Origin: Seohaeicola saemankumensis
Lineage (GTDB): Bacteria; Pseudomonadota; Alphaproteobacteria; Rhodobacterales; Rhodobacteraceae
DNA: 64,000 bases
Direction of reading: 5' to 3'
Assembly: GCF_020171285.1 (NCBI RefSeq)
Contig: NZ_JAIUZI010000004.1
Location: 1 to 64,000, forward strand
Shown here: positions 26,192-35,287 of the stretch, in pieces
Layout: the number at the start of each line of letters is the position of its first letter
Numbering within the stretch: the stretch's first letter is position 1
Notes under the pieces: model-generated
The model's input: the letters and a program-made list of their open reading frames with translations, nothing else
Databases searched by the model: none
Told to the model about the DNA's origin: nothing
Program-made: the position numbers and the translations under genes

Positions 26192-26878
26192 TTGGCCGGT
26201 CATAGTCTGCCCGGAGATCCTCCGGTTCCGGTGATCCTGCGCCGGTCGCCGCGCGCGCGGCGCATCAGCCTGCGGGTGTCGCAGCTGGACGGGCGGGTCA
26301 CGCTGACGCTGCCCAGGGGGGTGCCCGAGGCGGAGGCGCTGGCCTTTGCCCGTGAAAAGGAACGCTGGATCCGGGGCCACCTGCAATCGCGGTCTGAAGA
26401 CGTCCGCGTTGATATCGGGGCGGAAATTCCGGTCGAGGGCGTTGCGCTGCGGGTGGTGCCGGGGGGCGGTCGCGGGGTGCGGCTGCAGGATGGCGAACTG
26501 GCGGTGCCGCCGGACGCGGCGGGGCGGCGGGTGCAGGCCTGGCTGCGCGATCTGGCGCGGGACCGGCTGGTGGCGGCCTCGGACGCCTACGCGCAGGCGC
26601 TGGGCCGGCCCTACCGGCGGATCACCCTGCGGGACACCCGGTCGCGCTGGGGCAGCTGTTCGTCGCAGGGCGGGCTGATGTATTCTTGGCGGCTGATTCT
26701 CGCCCCGCCCGAGGTGTTGCGATACGTGGCCGCGCATGAGGTGGCGCACCTGGCCGAGATGAACCATTCGGCGGCGTTCTGGGCGCAGGTCGAGCGGCTC
26801 TATGGCCCGTATCAGGCGCCCCGCGGCTGGCTGCGCGAAAACGGCGCGGCGCTGCACCGGTACCGGTTCACCCAGTGA
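26192..26878 (+). CDS. YgjP/SprT-like zinc metallopeptidase (DUF45)
   Basis: A 228-residue M48-like protein of the YgjP family. The zinc motif HEVAHLAEMNHSAAFW (HExxH with a third His) and the upstream RWGSCSSQGGLMYSWRLI are diagnostic. GGAGG at 26181-26185 followed 6 nt later by TTG 26192 gives the best start; an in-frame GTG at 26231 is the alternative, since the conserved part begins at VILRRSPRARRISLRV. Substrate unknown. Confidence 0.82.
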   Translation: MAGHSLPGDPPVPVILRRSPRARRISLRVSQLDGRVTLTLPRGVPEAEALAFAREKERWIRGHLQSRSEDVRVDIGAEIPVEGVALRVVPGGGRGVRLQDGELAVPPDAAGRRVQAWLRDLARDRLVAASDAYAQALGRPYRRITLRDTRSRWGSCSSQGGLMYSWRLILAPPEVLRYVAAHEVAHLAEMNHSAAFWAQVERLYGPYQAPRGWLRENGAALHRYRFTQ

Positions 26879-26919
26879 CGGCGCGGGCGTTGACAGCGGG
26901 GCGTGAATGGCCCTAGGTA

Positions 26920-26935
26920 ATTTGGTATACCAAAT
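26920..26935. promoter_or_regulatory. Palindromic operator, copy 1 (hydroxyacid dehydrogenase promoter)
   Basis: ATTTGGTATACCAAAT is a perfect 16-bp palindrome. It directly follows a promoter-like TTGACA (26890-26895), 18 nt, TAGGTA (26914-26919), so a bound protein would repress. TGGTATACCA-type sites are typical of GntR/FadR-subfamily regulators of sugar-acid genes. Related copies lie at 33937 and 36849. Confidence 0.75.
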
Positions 26936-26975
26936 GACCTGACACCGGCGGGTCGGCGACAGGAGGAACGGCCCC

Positions 26976-27923
26976 ATGACACCTACGGATTGCGTTTTGA
27001 CGATCGGCAGCTATTCCGACGCCGACAAGGCGGCGCTGGCCGATGCCTTTGGCGCGCGTTTTCTTGTTGGTCCGGCGGACATCGCCGGGTTGGATCAGGC
27101 GACCCGGGACAAGGTCACGGCGGTGGCCTTCAAGGGGCACCATCCGTTTGGCGCGGCGGAAATGGACCTGCTGCCAAACCTCGGGCTGATCGCCAATTTC
27201 GGTGTCGGCTATGACGCCATCGACGTGGCGGCCGCCAGCGCGCGGAACGTTCGGGTCACCAACACCCCCGACGTGCTGAACGACGATGTGGCCGATCTGG
27301 CGGTGGCCATGCTGCTGATGCAGGGCCGCGAAATGGCTCAGGCGTCGGACTGGGCGCGGTCGGGCCAATGGGCGGAAAAGGGCGAATACCCGCTGAACCG
27401 CAAGGTCAGCGGTGGCCGGGCCGGGATTGTCGGGCTGGGCCGCATCGGGCGCGAGATCGCCGACCGCCTGGCCGGGTTCAAGATGGATATCCATTATACG
27501 TCGCGCCGTGAAAAGGAGACGCCGGGCTGGACCTTTCATGCCGATCCGGTGTCGCTGGCCGAGGCGGTCGATTACCTGATCGTCGCCCTGGTCGGCGGGG
27601 CGGAAACGGCGGGCCATGTGTCGGCCGAGGTGATTGCGGCGCTGGGTCCGCGCGGTGTGCTGATCAACATCTCGCGCGGCACCACGGTGGACGAGGAAGC
27701 GCTGATTCAGGCCCTGTCCACCGGCAAGCTTGCCGGGGCCGGGCTGGATGTCTTTCTGAACGAACCAAAGATCGACCCGCGGTTCTATGACCTGCCCAAC
27801 GTGGTGATCCAGCCGCATCAGGGGTCCGGCACGGTGGAGACCCGCGCGGCGATGGCGAAACTGCAACGCGACAACATCGCGGCGTACACTGCCGGCAGCG
27901 CCCTGCTGACCCCGGTGAACTGA
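26976..27923 (+). CDS. D-isomer-specific 2-hydroxyacid dehydrogenase (glyoxylate/2-ketogluconate reductase-like)
   Basis: A 315-residue NAD(P)-dependent reductase. The nucleotide fold is GIVGLGRIGREIADRL. The catalytic triad shows as Arg in INISRGTTVDEE, Glu in FLNEP and His in IQPHQGSGT. It probably interconverts a 2-keto acid and its D-2-hydroxy acid. GGAGG precedes ATG 26976. It stands alone behind the TTTGGTATACCAAA operator, which links it to the sugar-acid operons further right, and is followed by two AT-rich hairpins. Confidence 0.85.
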   Translation: MTPTDCVLTIGSYSDADKAALADAFGARFLVGPADIAGLDQATRDKVTAVAFKGHHPFGAAEMDLLPNLGLIANFGVGYDAIDVAAASARNVRVTNTPDVLNDDVADLAVAMLLMQGREMAQASDWARSGQWAEKGEYPLNRKVSGGRAGIVGLGRIGREIADRLAGFKMDIHYTSRREKETPGWTFHADPVSLAEAVDYLIVALVGGAETAGHVSAEVIAALGPRGVLINISRGTTVDEEALIQALSTGKLAGAGLDVFLNEPKIDPRFYDLPNVVIQPHQGSGTVETRAAMAKLQRDNIAAYTAGSALLTPVN

Positions 27924-27931
27924 AGCGCGGG

Positions 27932-27974
27932 AAAATTCTTTGAAAGAATTTTGGCGGAATTTTTTGAAAATTCC
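27932..27974. terminator. Two AT-rich hairpins between convergent genes
   Basis: AAAATTCTT/AAGAATTTT with loop TGA (27932-27952) and GGAATTTT/AAAATTCC with loop TTG (27956-27974) are perfect stems. They lie between the plus-strand hydroxyacid dehydrogenase and the minus-strand denD-like gene and can terminate transcription from both sides. A near-identical first stem recurs at 60580. Confidence 0.75.
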
Positions 27975-27984
27975 GGGGCTGGCG

Positions 27985-28941
27985 TCACGCGTGGGGCTGG
28001 TCGTCTTCCAGATAGTACCGGATGTTGTCCTCGAAACTGTCGTCGGCCCGCAGGCCCAGCTTGATCGACTTTTCGGGCCGCAGGTCGAACCGCCAGCCGT
28101 TGACGATACGCTGGATGTCGGCCTGCGGCTCCCAGCGGATCAGCTTGGCCGGTTCCGGCCCGGCGACGGCCGTCATCGCCTGTATCACCTGCGCGATCGA
28201 CCACATCCGGCCGGGCATCATCATGCAGCGGTTCATGCCGAGGTCTTCGGGTTGCCATTCTGTCCCGGCGATCAGGTTCTCGACGCAGCGGCGTGGTGAC
28301 AGGTAGCAATGCAGGAACTCCGGGCCTACCGGGCAGATCGCCTCCTGTCCGTTCAGCGGCTCGCGCAGGATCGACGACATGAAGCTGGAGGCAGCCCGGT
28401 TCGGTTTGCCGGGGCGGACCGAGATCGTCGGCAGCCGGAAGCCGCGCCCGTCGATCATGCCCTTGCGGCTGTAATCATTCACCAGCAGTTCGCCGATGGC
28501 CTTTTGCGTGCCGTAAGAGGTCTGCGGGTTGAGGAAGGTGTGATCGACGATCGGGTCTGGCACCTCGCCGCCGTAGACCGCAACCGAGGAGGAGAACACG
28601 ACCACCGGGCAGGTCCCGAGTGCCCGGCAGCGTTCCAGCACGTTCAGCGTGCCCATCATGTTGATCGACATGCCGGCGTCGAAATCCTCTTCGGCGTGGG
28701 CCGAGACGATGGCGGCCAGCAGGTAGATGACGTCGGTATCCGGCGGGATCGCGGCGGCGACCGAGGCCGCGTCGGCGATATCGCAGCGGATGGTCTCGGC
28801 CCCGTCGACGGGGGCGGGATCCGTGACATCGGCCAGCGTCAGCCGGGTGATGGTCTGACCGCGCAGGTGGCCGCGCCGGGCCAGTGCCTGGCCGAGTTTC
28901 TGGCCGATCACGCCGCCGCCGCCTAGAATGAGTACGTTCAT
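27985..28941 (-). CDS. NAD-dependent epimerase/dehydratase, D-erythronate dehydrogenase-like (DenD)
   Basis: A 318-residue extended short-chain dehydrogenase with GGGGVIGQKLGQAL at the N-terminus and the catalytic YGTQK (Ser in VVFSSSVAVYGGE). The profile IRYYLEDDQ at the C-terminus and the SVRPGKPNRAASSF segment resemble D-erythronate dehydrogenase DenD. The usual tetronate partners (OtnK, OtnC, OtnI) are not here, so the substrate may be another sugar acid. It is the last gene of a six-gene operon, overlapping the kinase gene by 4 nt. Confidence 0.72.
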   Translation of the reverse strand: MNVLILGGGGVIGQKLGQALARRGHLRGQTITRLTLADVTDPAPVDGAETIRCDIADAASVAAAIPPDTDVIYLLAAIVSAHAEEDFDAGMSINMMGTLNVLERCRALGTCPVVVFSSSVAVYGGEVPDPIVDHTFLNPQTSYGTQKAIGELLVNDYSRKGMIDGRGFRLPTISVRPGKPNRAASSFMSSILREPLNGQEAICPVGPEFLHCYLSPRRCVENLIAGTEWQPEDLGMNRCMMMPGRMWSIAQVIQAMTAVAGPEPAKLIRWEPQADIQRIVNGWRFDLRPEKSIKLGLRADDSFEDNIRYYLEDDQPHA

Positions 28942-29867
28942 CTGAATTCTCCCGTTTCGAATAGTCCCGGCACCAGCGCGCCCGGAGCCTGAATGACCTG
29001 TCCGGCCAGAGCCATGGCGTGGTCGGCGGCGGTTTCAGCCGTTTGCCCGGTGGCCAGTCCCGCCAGCAGCGCGGCGGCGAAACTGTCGCCCGCCGCCGTG
29101 GTGTCGACGATCCGGGCGACCGGGGCGGGGGTGCGCCGGATCGTGCCGTCGGTGTCCGACCACAGGGTCAGCGGACCGGCGCCGTCCTTGACCGCGACCA
29201 GCCCGGCGCCGGCGGCGCGGTAGCGGGCGACGGTGTCGTCGGGGGTGGCATCGCCGAACAGGCCGGTTTCCTCGTCGAACGAGGGCAGCACCACATCGGC
29301 GACCGAGGCGCCGAGCTGCAGCCCGTCGCGCATGGCTTGCGGGCTGTCCCACAGCCGGGGGCGCAGGTTGGTGTCGAAGGCCACCGTGGCCCCCGCCGCC
29401 CTGGCCTGCGCTAGCGCCGAACATAGGACCTGGCGGCCGTCGGGGGGCAGAATGGCCAGCGTGATGCCGGAAAAGTGGATGACGTCGCGCCCGGCCAGCA
29501 GCTGCGCCAGCCATTCGGCGTTTTCGGCCAGGCGGCGCGCCGCCGATTGCCCGCGCCAGTAGGAAAAGCTGCGTTCGCCGTTGTCGACGCTGATCATGTA
29601 GAGGCCGACGGTGCGGTCGGGGATCACGCGGAGCGCGCCGGTGTCGATGCCCTGTTCGGCCATGAAGGCGGACATCTCGGCCGAGATGGCATCGTCGCCG
29701 ATGCAGCTGCCGTAGGCCACGGTCCAGTCGGGCCCCAGCAGGCGGCGCGCGTACCACGCAGTGTTGAAGGTATCGCCGGCAAAGCCGCGCCGGAAGAGCC
29801 CGTCGCCCGCCGGGGCGATTTCCACCATGCATTCGCCCAACGCGAGGAAGGAGCGGGGTTGGGTCAT
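28938..29867 (-). CDS. PfkB-family sugar kinase, probable 2-keto-3-deoxygluconate kinase
   Basis: A 309-residue ribokinase-family enzyme. GECMVEIAP near the start, FDTNLRPRLW in the middle and DTTAAGDSFAAALLAG (anion hole and catalytic Asp) near the end are typical of KdgK. Expected reaction: ATP-dependent phosphorylation of 2-keto-3-deoxy-D-gluconate to KDPG, feeding the Entner-Doudoroff aldolase encoded elsewhere. ATG 29867 overlaps the upstream stop by 4 nt; longer in-frame extensions lack protein character. The operon partners are sugar-acid dehydratases, which fits. Confidence 0.82.
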   Translation of the reverse strand: MTQPRSFLALGECMVEIAPAGDGLFRRGFAGDTFNTAWYARRLLGPDWTVAYGSCIGDDAISAEMSAFMAEQGIDTGALRVIPDRTVGLYMISVDNGERSFSYWRGQSAARRLAENAEWLAQLLAGRDVIHFSGITLAILPPDGRQVLCSALAQARAAGATVAFDTNLRPRLWDSPQAMRDGLQLGASVADVVLPSFDEETGLFGDATPDDTVARYRAAGAGLVAVKDGAGPLTLWSDTDGTIRRTPAPVARIVDTTAAGDSFAAALLAGLATGQTAETAADHAMALAGQVIQAPGALVPGLFETGEFR

Positions 29868-31015
29868 TCCAGCAGCCCGCGCGCCGACAGGTTGCGCATC
29901 AGCGCCGACATTCCGAAGTGCCATTCCGGGCATTCGGTGGACAGCCGCACGGTATTGCAGAGCGCGCCCAGCGAGGGTTCCGAGATGGTCACGGTGTCGC
30001 CGGTGTGATGGGTAAAGCCCTGACCGGGCGCGTCGCGGTCCTTGACCGGGGCGAACATGGTGCCGAGGAACAGGAAGAACCCATCGGGATACTGGTGATG
30101 CCGGCCGATGGTCTGTGTCACCAGATCGGCCGGGTCGCGGCTGATTTCGGACATCGAGGACGCACCGTCGAGGGTGAAGCCATCCTCGCCCTCGACCCGC
30201 AGTGTGATTTCGGCCTGCCGCACGTCGTCCAGCATGTAGGTGTCATCGAACAGCCGCACAAAGGGGCCGATGGCGCAGGAGGCGTTGTTGTCCTTGGCCT
30301 TGCCCAGCAGCAGGGCGGAGCGGCCTTCGACATCGCGCAGGTTGACGTCGTTGCCGAGCGTTGCGCCGACGATCCTGCCGGTGCTGGCGACGGCGAGCAC
30401 GATTTCCGGTTCGGGGTTGTTCCATTTCGAGACCGGGTGCAGGCCCACGGCGGCGCCCCAGCCGACGGCGGACATCGGCTGCGCCTTGGTGAACACCTCG
30501 GCATCGGGGCCGATCCCGACCTCGAGGTATTGAGACCACAGCCCCTCGGCCTTGAGCAGATCACGGACCTTTTCGGCCTGTTCCGACCCCGGCGTGATCC
30601 CGGACAGGCTGTCGCCGATGACGGCGCCGACGCGGGCGCGGATTTCCTGTGCGCGGGCCGGATCGCCTGCGGCCTGTTCCTCGATCACGCGTTCCACCAT
30701 CGAGCCCGCAAAGGTCACGCCGCAGGCCTTGATCGCCTGCAGATCGGGCGGGGCCAGCAGGCGCAGGTCGTCGGAACCGGCGGTTTCGCGCGAGGCGTCG
30801 AACAGGTCCGCGACCGGGCCAAGATCGGTGCCGTCGGCCTGTTGCACGATCCGGGCGGGCGCATCGCTTTCCAGCAGGTCGCGCAGGGTTGCCCGGCCCC
30901 GGGCCGTGATGTCGAGAACCCGCCCGTCGCGGATCGTCACCACGCAAGGGCCGATGCCGGGCCGCCAGATGCGGCCAACCAGCGTGCCTTGGGCGGGGAG
31001 TTTCGGATCAGCCAT
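29864..31015 (-). CDS. Fumarylacetoacetate hydrolase-fold enzyme (possible 2-keto-3-deoxy sugar-acid dehydratase)
   Basis: A 383-residue FAH superfamily protein. Metal-binding acidic residues appear in ASTGRIVGATLGNDVNLRDVEG and FLGTMFAPVKDRD. Within sugar-acid clusters such proteins act as 2-keto-3-deoxy pentonate dehydratases or hydrolyse acylpyruvates; the context favours the former. AAAGGAG 5 nt before ATG 31015 favours this start; ATG 31039, overlapping the preceding stop by 4 nt, is an alternative. Mid-operon between the kinase and the enolase-superfamily gene. Confidence 0.75.
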   Translation of the reverse strand: MADPKLPAQGTLVGRIWRPGIGPCVVTIRDGRVLDITARGRATLRDLLESDAPARIVQQADGTDLGPVADLFDASRETAGSDDLRLLAPPDLQAIKACGVTFAGSMVERVIEEQAAGDPARAQEIRARVGAVIGDSLSGITPGSEQAEKVRDLLKAEGLWSQYLEVGIGPDAEVFTKAQPMSAVGWGAAVGLHPVSKWNNPEPEIVLAVASTGRIVGATLGNDVNLRDVEGRSALLLGKAKDNNASCAIGPFVRLFDDTYMLDDVRQAEITLRVEGEDGFTLDGASSMSEISRDPADLVTQTIGRHHQYPDGFFLFLGTMFAPVKDRDAPGQGFTHHTGDTVTISEPSLGALCNTVRLSTECPEWHFGMSALMRNLSARGLLE

Positions 31016-31035
31016 GGGGGCTCCTTTTTCACGTG

Positions 31036-32241
31036 TCATTTCAGGTCGTCCGTGCCGGTGCTGCGCCGGGTGGTGGCAAAGGCGCGGTCCAGATCGGGGA
31101 TCAGTTCAAGCCCCAGTCCGGGACCGGGCGGGATGGTGATATGGCCGTCCGAGACCGGCGGTAGCGCGGTGACCACGTCGCCGTACCACGTGCGGTAGAA
31201 CGCCCGCACGCTTTCCTGGATCAGCGCGTTGGGGGCGGCCAGCGACAGGTGGGTTGAGGCCGCCAGCACCACCGGGCCGGTACAGTCGTGCGGCGCGATC
31301 GGCAGTTTCTCGGCCTCGGCCATGGCGGCGATCTTGCGGGCGGTGGTGAGGCCGCCGCACCAGCTGAGGTCCGGCATCACCACCCCGGCGGCGCCGGTGG
31401 CCAGCAGGTCGCGAAAGGCCCCGATGCCGCCCAGCGTTTCCGACGCGCAGACCGGGGCGGGTGACACGGCGGCATAGCGTTTCAGCAGATCGAGGCTGTC
31501 GAGGCGGATCGGATCCTCGTGCCAGTAGGTGTTGAAGGGCGCCAGCGCGCGGGCGATGCGTTGCGCGGGCAGCAGCTGCCACATGGAGTGGAATTCGACC
31601 ATGATGTCCATGCCGTCGCCGACGGCTGCGCGGATTTTTTCGAACGGGCGCAGCGCCGCGTTCAGGTCGGCGGCGGAGATGTCGCGGCCACCGGTTTTCT
31701 CGGCGGCGGCATCAAAGGGCCAGATCTTCATCGCGGTGATGCCCTCGGCCAGCAGCGACTGGGCCAGTTCGTCGGCGTGATGCAGGAAGCCGTTGAGATC
31801 GTCCCAGTCGCCGCCAGCGCCCAGCCCGTAGTTGCCGGTCTGCTGGCCGCTGTCGTCCTTGATATAGTCCACGCCCGCGCAGGTGTTGTAGGTGCGGATG
31901 CGGTCGCGGGTCATGCCGCCCAGCAGCTGTGCCACCGGTTGGCCGGTGAGTTTGCCCAGCAGATCCCACAGCGCGATGTCGAAGGCCGAGTTGCCGCGCG
32001 TTTCGGCCCCGGTGGAGCGCCAGCCGAGGTAGCCTTCGGCGCGCTGGGCGAGATGTTCGATCCGGCGCGGATCCTGCCCGACCATCAGGGGCGCGAGGGT
32101 TTCGTGCACATAGGCCTCGACCGCGAAGGCGCCGTAAAAGGTTTCGCCCAGCCCGGTCAGCCCCGCGTCGGTATGGACCTGAAGCCAGAGCAGGTTGGGC
32201 CGCTCGGCGATGCGGATGGTTTCGATCGCGGTGATCTTCAT
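31036..32241 (-). CDS. Enolase-superfamily (mandelate racemase/muconate lactonising) sugar-acid dehydratase
   Basis: A 401-residue enzyme with the MR/MLE N-terminal capping domain and a TIM barrel. EFHSMWQLLPAQR, HEDPIR, ASETLGG and PDLSWCGGLT carry the successive metal ligands, and the His in APHDCTGPV is the general acid-base. This resembles gluconate/galactonate/mannonate-type dehydratases that form 2-keto-3-deoxy acids. Which sugar acid it uses cannot be told. It overlaps the LysE-type gene by 4 nt. Confidence 0.82.
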   Translation of the reverse strand: MKITAIETIRIAERPNLLWLQVHTDAGLTGLGETFYGAFAVEAYVHETLAPLMVGQDPRRIEHLAQRAEGYLGWRSTGAETRGNSAFDIALWDLLGKLTGQPVAQLLGGMTRDRIRTYNTCAGVDYIKDDSGQQTGNYGLGAGGDWDDLNGFLHHADELAQSLLAEGITAMKIWPFDAAAEKTGGRDISAADLNAALRPFEKIRAAVGDGMDIMVEFHSMWQLLPAQRIARALAPFNTYWHEDPIRLDSLDLLKRYAAVSPAPVCASETLGGIGAFRDLLATGAAGVVMPDLSWCGGLTTARKIAAMAEAEKLPIAPHDCTGPVVLAASTHLSLAAPNALIQESVRAFYRTWYGDVVTALPPVSDGHITIPPGPGLGLELIPDLDRAFATTRRSTGTDDLK

Positions 32242-32840
32242 GACGGCGCCCTCGCCGCTGACCAGATCGCAAGTGCCACCACGCCGAGCATGGCCAGCGC
32301 CATGCAGATGTTGATCATCCGGTGGCTGCGTTCGGGCAGGTCGAGCCGGTGCAGGGTGACCCCGGCCCAGAGCCAGCCCAGATGCACCGGCACCCAGATC
32401 AGGTTCATGATCAGCAGCTTGCTGACGGTCTCGATCAGCAGGCTGGCGGGGTAGAAGGCAAAGCCGGTGATCAGCGCGGTGTTGACGGCATAGGCCTTGG
32501 GGTTGATCGCCTGCAGCAGCAGGCCGGCGACGGGGCCGGGCGGTGATTTCGCCTCGATAAAAGCGACCCGCGATCCGGCCAGCGCGATGCGCGCGGCGAG
32601 GTAGAGCAGATAGGCGACCGAGGCGACCATCAGCACGCTGCGCAGCACCGGCATGCCGAGGATCAGCGCCGCCAGCCCGGTGATCACGGCCAGCGCCACC
32701 ATGTTGGTGCCGACGAACAGCCCGGCGACATAGGAAAGGCCCGGTTTGAACCCGTAGGCCGCGCCGACGCCTGCGGTGGACAGCACGCCGGGGCCGGGGG
32801 TGATGAAGAGCAGCAGCACCGCCAGCGTGAAGGTCAGCAT
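32238..32840 (-). CDS. LysE/RhtB-family exporter
   Basis: A 200-residue inner-membrane protein with about six spans and the family signature TPGPGVLSTAGVGAAYGFKPGL at the N-terminus. LysE/RhtB proteins export amino acids or related small metabolites. ATG 32840 lies 7 nt inside the end of the alcohol dehydrogenase gene, so the two are coupled. An exporter inside a catabolic operon is unusual and may vent an intermediate; its cargo is unknown. Confidence 0.85.
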   Translation of the reverse strand: MLTFTLAVLLLFITPGPGVLSTAGVGAAYGFKPGLSYVAGLFVGTNMVALAVITGLAALILGMPVLRSVLMVASVAYLLYLAARIALAGSRVAFIEAKSPPGPVAGLLLQAINPKAYAVNTALITGFAFYPASLLIETVSKLLIMNLIWVPVHLGWLWAGVTLHRLDLPERSHRMINICMALAMLGVVALAIWSAARAPS

Positions 32841-33877
32841 GCGGTCAGGTCCAGCTGCACCTTCATCGCCTGCGATTTGTCGTTGGCCATGGCAAAGGCG
32901 GCGGCGAAATCGGCCAGCGGATAGCTGTGGGTGACCAGCGGGGCGACGTCGATCAGACCCTTTTGCATCAGCCCCACCGCGACGGCGAATTCCTCGTGAA
33001 AGCGGAACGATCCGCGCAGGTTCAGCTCTTTGGCCGTCAGCATCATCATCGGCAGGCTCATGTCGCCGGACAGGCCCAGTTGTACGATGGTTCCGCGCGG
33101 GCGCAGCGCCGCCATGCCCGCCGCCAGTGCGGGTTGGGCGCCGGAGCATTCAAAGAGCACGTCCAGCGTGCCCTTGCCGGTTGTGTAGGGCGCCAGCGCG
33201 TCGGGGTCTTGGGCGGTGTTCAGCGCCAGATCCGCACCGGCCCGCCGCGCGTGGTCCAGCGCCGGGCCGGTAATGTCGGTGGCGATGATCTGCGCCGCGC
33301 CGGCGCGGCGGGCGGCGAGGATGGTCAGCACGCCGATCGGGCCGCAGCCGGTCACCAGCACCCGCTGGCCCAGCAGCGTCCCGGCCTGCCGCACCGCGTG
33401 CAGCGCCACCGAGAGCGGTTCGGCCATGGCGGCGTGCGCCGGGTCGAGCCCGTCGGCATGGACGCATTGCGCGGCCCGCGCCACCAGTTCCTGCCGGAAC
33501 GCGCCCTGGATATGGGGAAAGGGCATGGCCGATCCGTAGAAGCGCATGTTCAGGCAGTGGTTCGGCAGCCCGCGCAGGCATTCGCCGCAGCTGCCGCAGG
33601 GCCGCGATGGCGACACGGCGACCAGATCGCCGACCGCAAAGCCGGTGACTTCGTCACCCAGTTCGACGACGTGACCGGCGACTTCGTGGCCGAGGATCAT
33701 CGGTTCGCGCAGCCGCACGGTGCCGAAACCGCCGTGATTGAAATAATGCAGGTCCGATCCGCAGATGCCGCCGCGCGCCAGTGCGATCCGCAGCTCGCCC
33801 CGCCCAGGCGACGGCGCCGGTGTTTCGGCCAGACGCAGATCGCGTGCGGCGTGGGCGTAGAGAGCCTGCATGGCCAT
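32834..33877 (-). CDS. Zinc-dependent L-idonate 5-dehydrogenase-like enzyme
   Basis: A 347-residue medium-chain dehydrogenase. Catalytic zinc ligands are in GGICGSDLHYF and ILGHEVAGHV. The structural zinc Cys set is RPCGSCGECLRGLPNHCLNM, and the NAD fold is VTGCGPIGVLTILAA. The FYGSAMPFPHIQGAF segment resembles L-idonate 5-dehydrogenase (IdnD), which makes 5-keto-D-gluconate from L-idonate. It is the first gene of the minus-strand operon, behind the operator at 33937, and is divergent from a gluconate 5-dehydrogenase-like SDR. The pair would connect L-idonate to gluconate. Confidence 0.82.
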   Translation of the reverse strand: MAMQALYAHAARDLRLAETPAPSPGRGELRIALARGGICGSDLHYFNHGGFGTVRLREPMILGHEVAGHVVELGDEVTGFAVGDLVAVSPSRPCGSCGECLRGLPNHCLNMRFYGSAMPFPHIQGAFRQELVARAAQCVHADGLDPAHAAMAEPLSVALHAVRQAGTLLGQRVLVTGCGPIGVLTILAARRAGAAQIIATDITGPALDHARRAGADLALNTAQDPDALAPYTTGKGTLDVLFECSGAQPALAAGMAALRPRGTIVQLGLSGDMSLPMMMLTAKELNLRGSFRFHEEFAVAVGLMQKGLIDVAPLVTHSYPLADFAAAFAMANDKSQAMKVQLDLTAC

Positions 33878-33936
33878 TATCCCCCCTGAGACATCTCGGG
33901 CGAGGGCCGCTTTTGCCCTTTTCCGATTCGATGTCG

Positions 33937-33952
33937 AAATGGTATACCATTT
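33937..33952. promoter_or_regulatory. Palindromic operator, copy 2 (idnD-like / SDR divergent promoter)
   Basis: AAATGGTATACCATTT, a perfect 16-bp palindrome sharing the TGGTATACCA core with the copies at 26920 and 36849. It sits 60 nt from each of the two divergent start codons and could control both. Confidence 0.75.
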
Positions 33953-34015
33953 TCCATCAAGCGGGTCCGGGGGCGATTTGTCAACGGCAGCGGACGATCA
34001 GGGAAAGGCACGATC

Positions 34016-34777
34016 ATGGCGAATTTCGACCTCGGCGGGCGCAGGGCGCTGGTGACCGGATCTTCGATGGGGATCGGCTTTGCGCTGGCGCGGGGGCTGG
34101 CCGGGGCGGGGGCATCGGTCGTGCTGAACGCGAGGGACGCCGGGCGGCTGGACGCGGCGGCGGATGCCCTGCGCGCGGAGGGGGCGCAGGTGGATACGCT
34201 GCCCTTTGACGTGACCGACGCGCAGGCCGTCCGCGCGGCGATTGACGGCTACGAGGCCACCCATGGGGCCATCGACATCCTCGTCAACAATGCAGGCATG
34301 CAGCACCGGACGCCGCTGGAGGATTTCCCGGCGGATGCCTTTGACCGGCTGATGCGGACCAATGTGAACTCGGCCTTTTACGTCGGGCAGGCGGTGGCCC
34401 GGCACATGATCGGGCGCGGCATGGGCAAGATCATCAACATCGCCAGCGTGCAAAGCGCATTGGCCCGTCCGGGCATCGCGCCCTATACCGCGTCCAAGGG
34501 AGCGGTCACCAACCTGACCAAGGGCATGGCGACCGACTGGGCGCCCAAGGGGCTGAACTGCAACGCCATCGCGCCGGGCTATTTCGACACGCCGCTGAAC
34601 GCGGCGCTGGTGGCGGACCCCGAGTTCAGCGCCTGGCTGGAAAAACGCACCCCGGCCGGCCGCTGGGGTAAGGTCGAAGAGCTGTGCGGGGCGTGCATTT
34701 TCCTCGCGTCCGACGCGGCGAGTTTCGTCAACGGTCATACCCTGTTTGTCGATGGCGGGATCACCGCCAGCCTTTAG
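34016..34777 (+). CDS. SDR oxidoreductase, gluconate 5-dehydrogenase-like (IdnO/Gno)
   Basis: A 253-residue classical short-chain dehydrogenase. The cofactor motif is TGSSMGIGFALA, NNAGMQ follows, and the catalytic Ser and YTASK come later. YFDTPLNAALVADPEFSAWL is characteristic of gluconate 5-dehydrogenases that reduce 5-ketogluconate to D-gluconate. It is divergent from the L-idonate dehydrogenase gene and shares its operator. The stop codon overlaps the convergent thioesterase stop. Confidence 0.85.
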   Translation: MANFDLGGRRALVTGSSMGIGFALARGLAGAGASVVLNARDAGRLDAAADALRAEGAQVDTLPFDVTDAQAVRAAIDGYEATHGAIDILVNNAGMQHRTPLEDFPADAFDRLMRTNVNSAFYVGQAVARHMIGRGMGKIINIASVQSALARPGIAPYTASKGAVTNLTKGMATDWAPKGLNCNAIAPGYFDTPLNAALVADPEFSAWLEKRTPAGRWGKVEELCGACIFLASDAASFVNGHTLFVDGGITASL

Positions 34778-35196
34778 GCATCGAGCCGCCAGTTGGATGC
34801 CTTGGCCCTGACATCGGCGGGGATCTCCTTGGCTGACCGGTCCTGCAGCGACAGCAGCACGCATTTGAAGAGGGTTTCGAAGGCCAGACTGCCATCGGCG
34901 GAGCGGAACAGGCGATGCCGGAAGGTCATGGATTTGCCGCCGATCTCGAGCACGGCAGTTTTCAGGTGGATCGCCTCTCCGGCGGTCAATTCGGCGCGAA
35001 AATCGCTTTCGGCGTGGACCACGGCAAAGGACAGGCGTCGCCCGCTGCGCATGTCCTGCGCGGTCAGCCCCATTTCGGCCTGGATGGCAAACACCCCGTC
35101 GCTGCAGGCCGCGAAGTACCGCGAAACGTTCATGTGACCGAGAAAGTCACAATCGGACGGGTCGACGACGGAGCGGAAACTGACGAATTCTGGCAT
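34774..35196 (-). CDS. Hot-dog fold acyl-CoA thioesterase (4HBT type)
   Basis: A 140-residue single hot-dog protein. VDPSDCDFLGHMNVSRYFAA is the 4HBT-type active-site region, with Asp replacing or near the catalytic acid, and AVVHAESDFRAEL follows. It probably cleaves an acyl-CoA or binds one; substrate unknown. AGGAGG 7 nt before ATG 35196 fixes the start. It converges on the SDR gene and seems unrelated to the sugar-acid genes. Confidence 0.78.
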   Translation of the reverse strand: MPEFVSFRSVVDPSDCDFLGHMNVSRYFAACSDGVFAIQAEMGLTAQDMRSGRRLSFAVVHAESDFRAELTAGEAIHLKTAVLEIGGKSMTFRHRLFRSADGSLAFETLFKCVLLSLQDRSAKEIPADVRAKASNWRLDA

Positions 35197-35287
35197 GGCT
35201 GATCCTCCTGTCATGGGCGGCATGAAGGGGGCCAGTGTGGCAGGTCCGGCGATTCTGCTCAAATTCAGGGCGCGGTGAGGCGGGGGA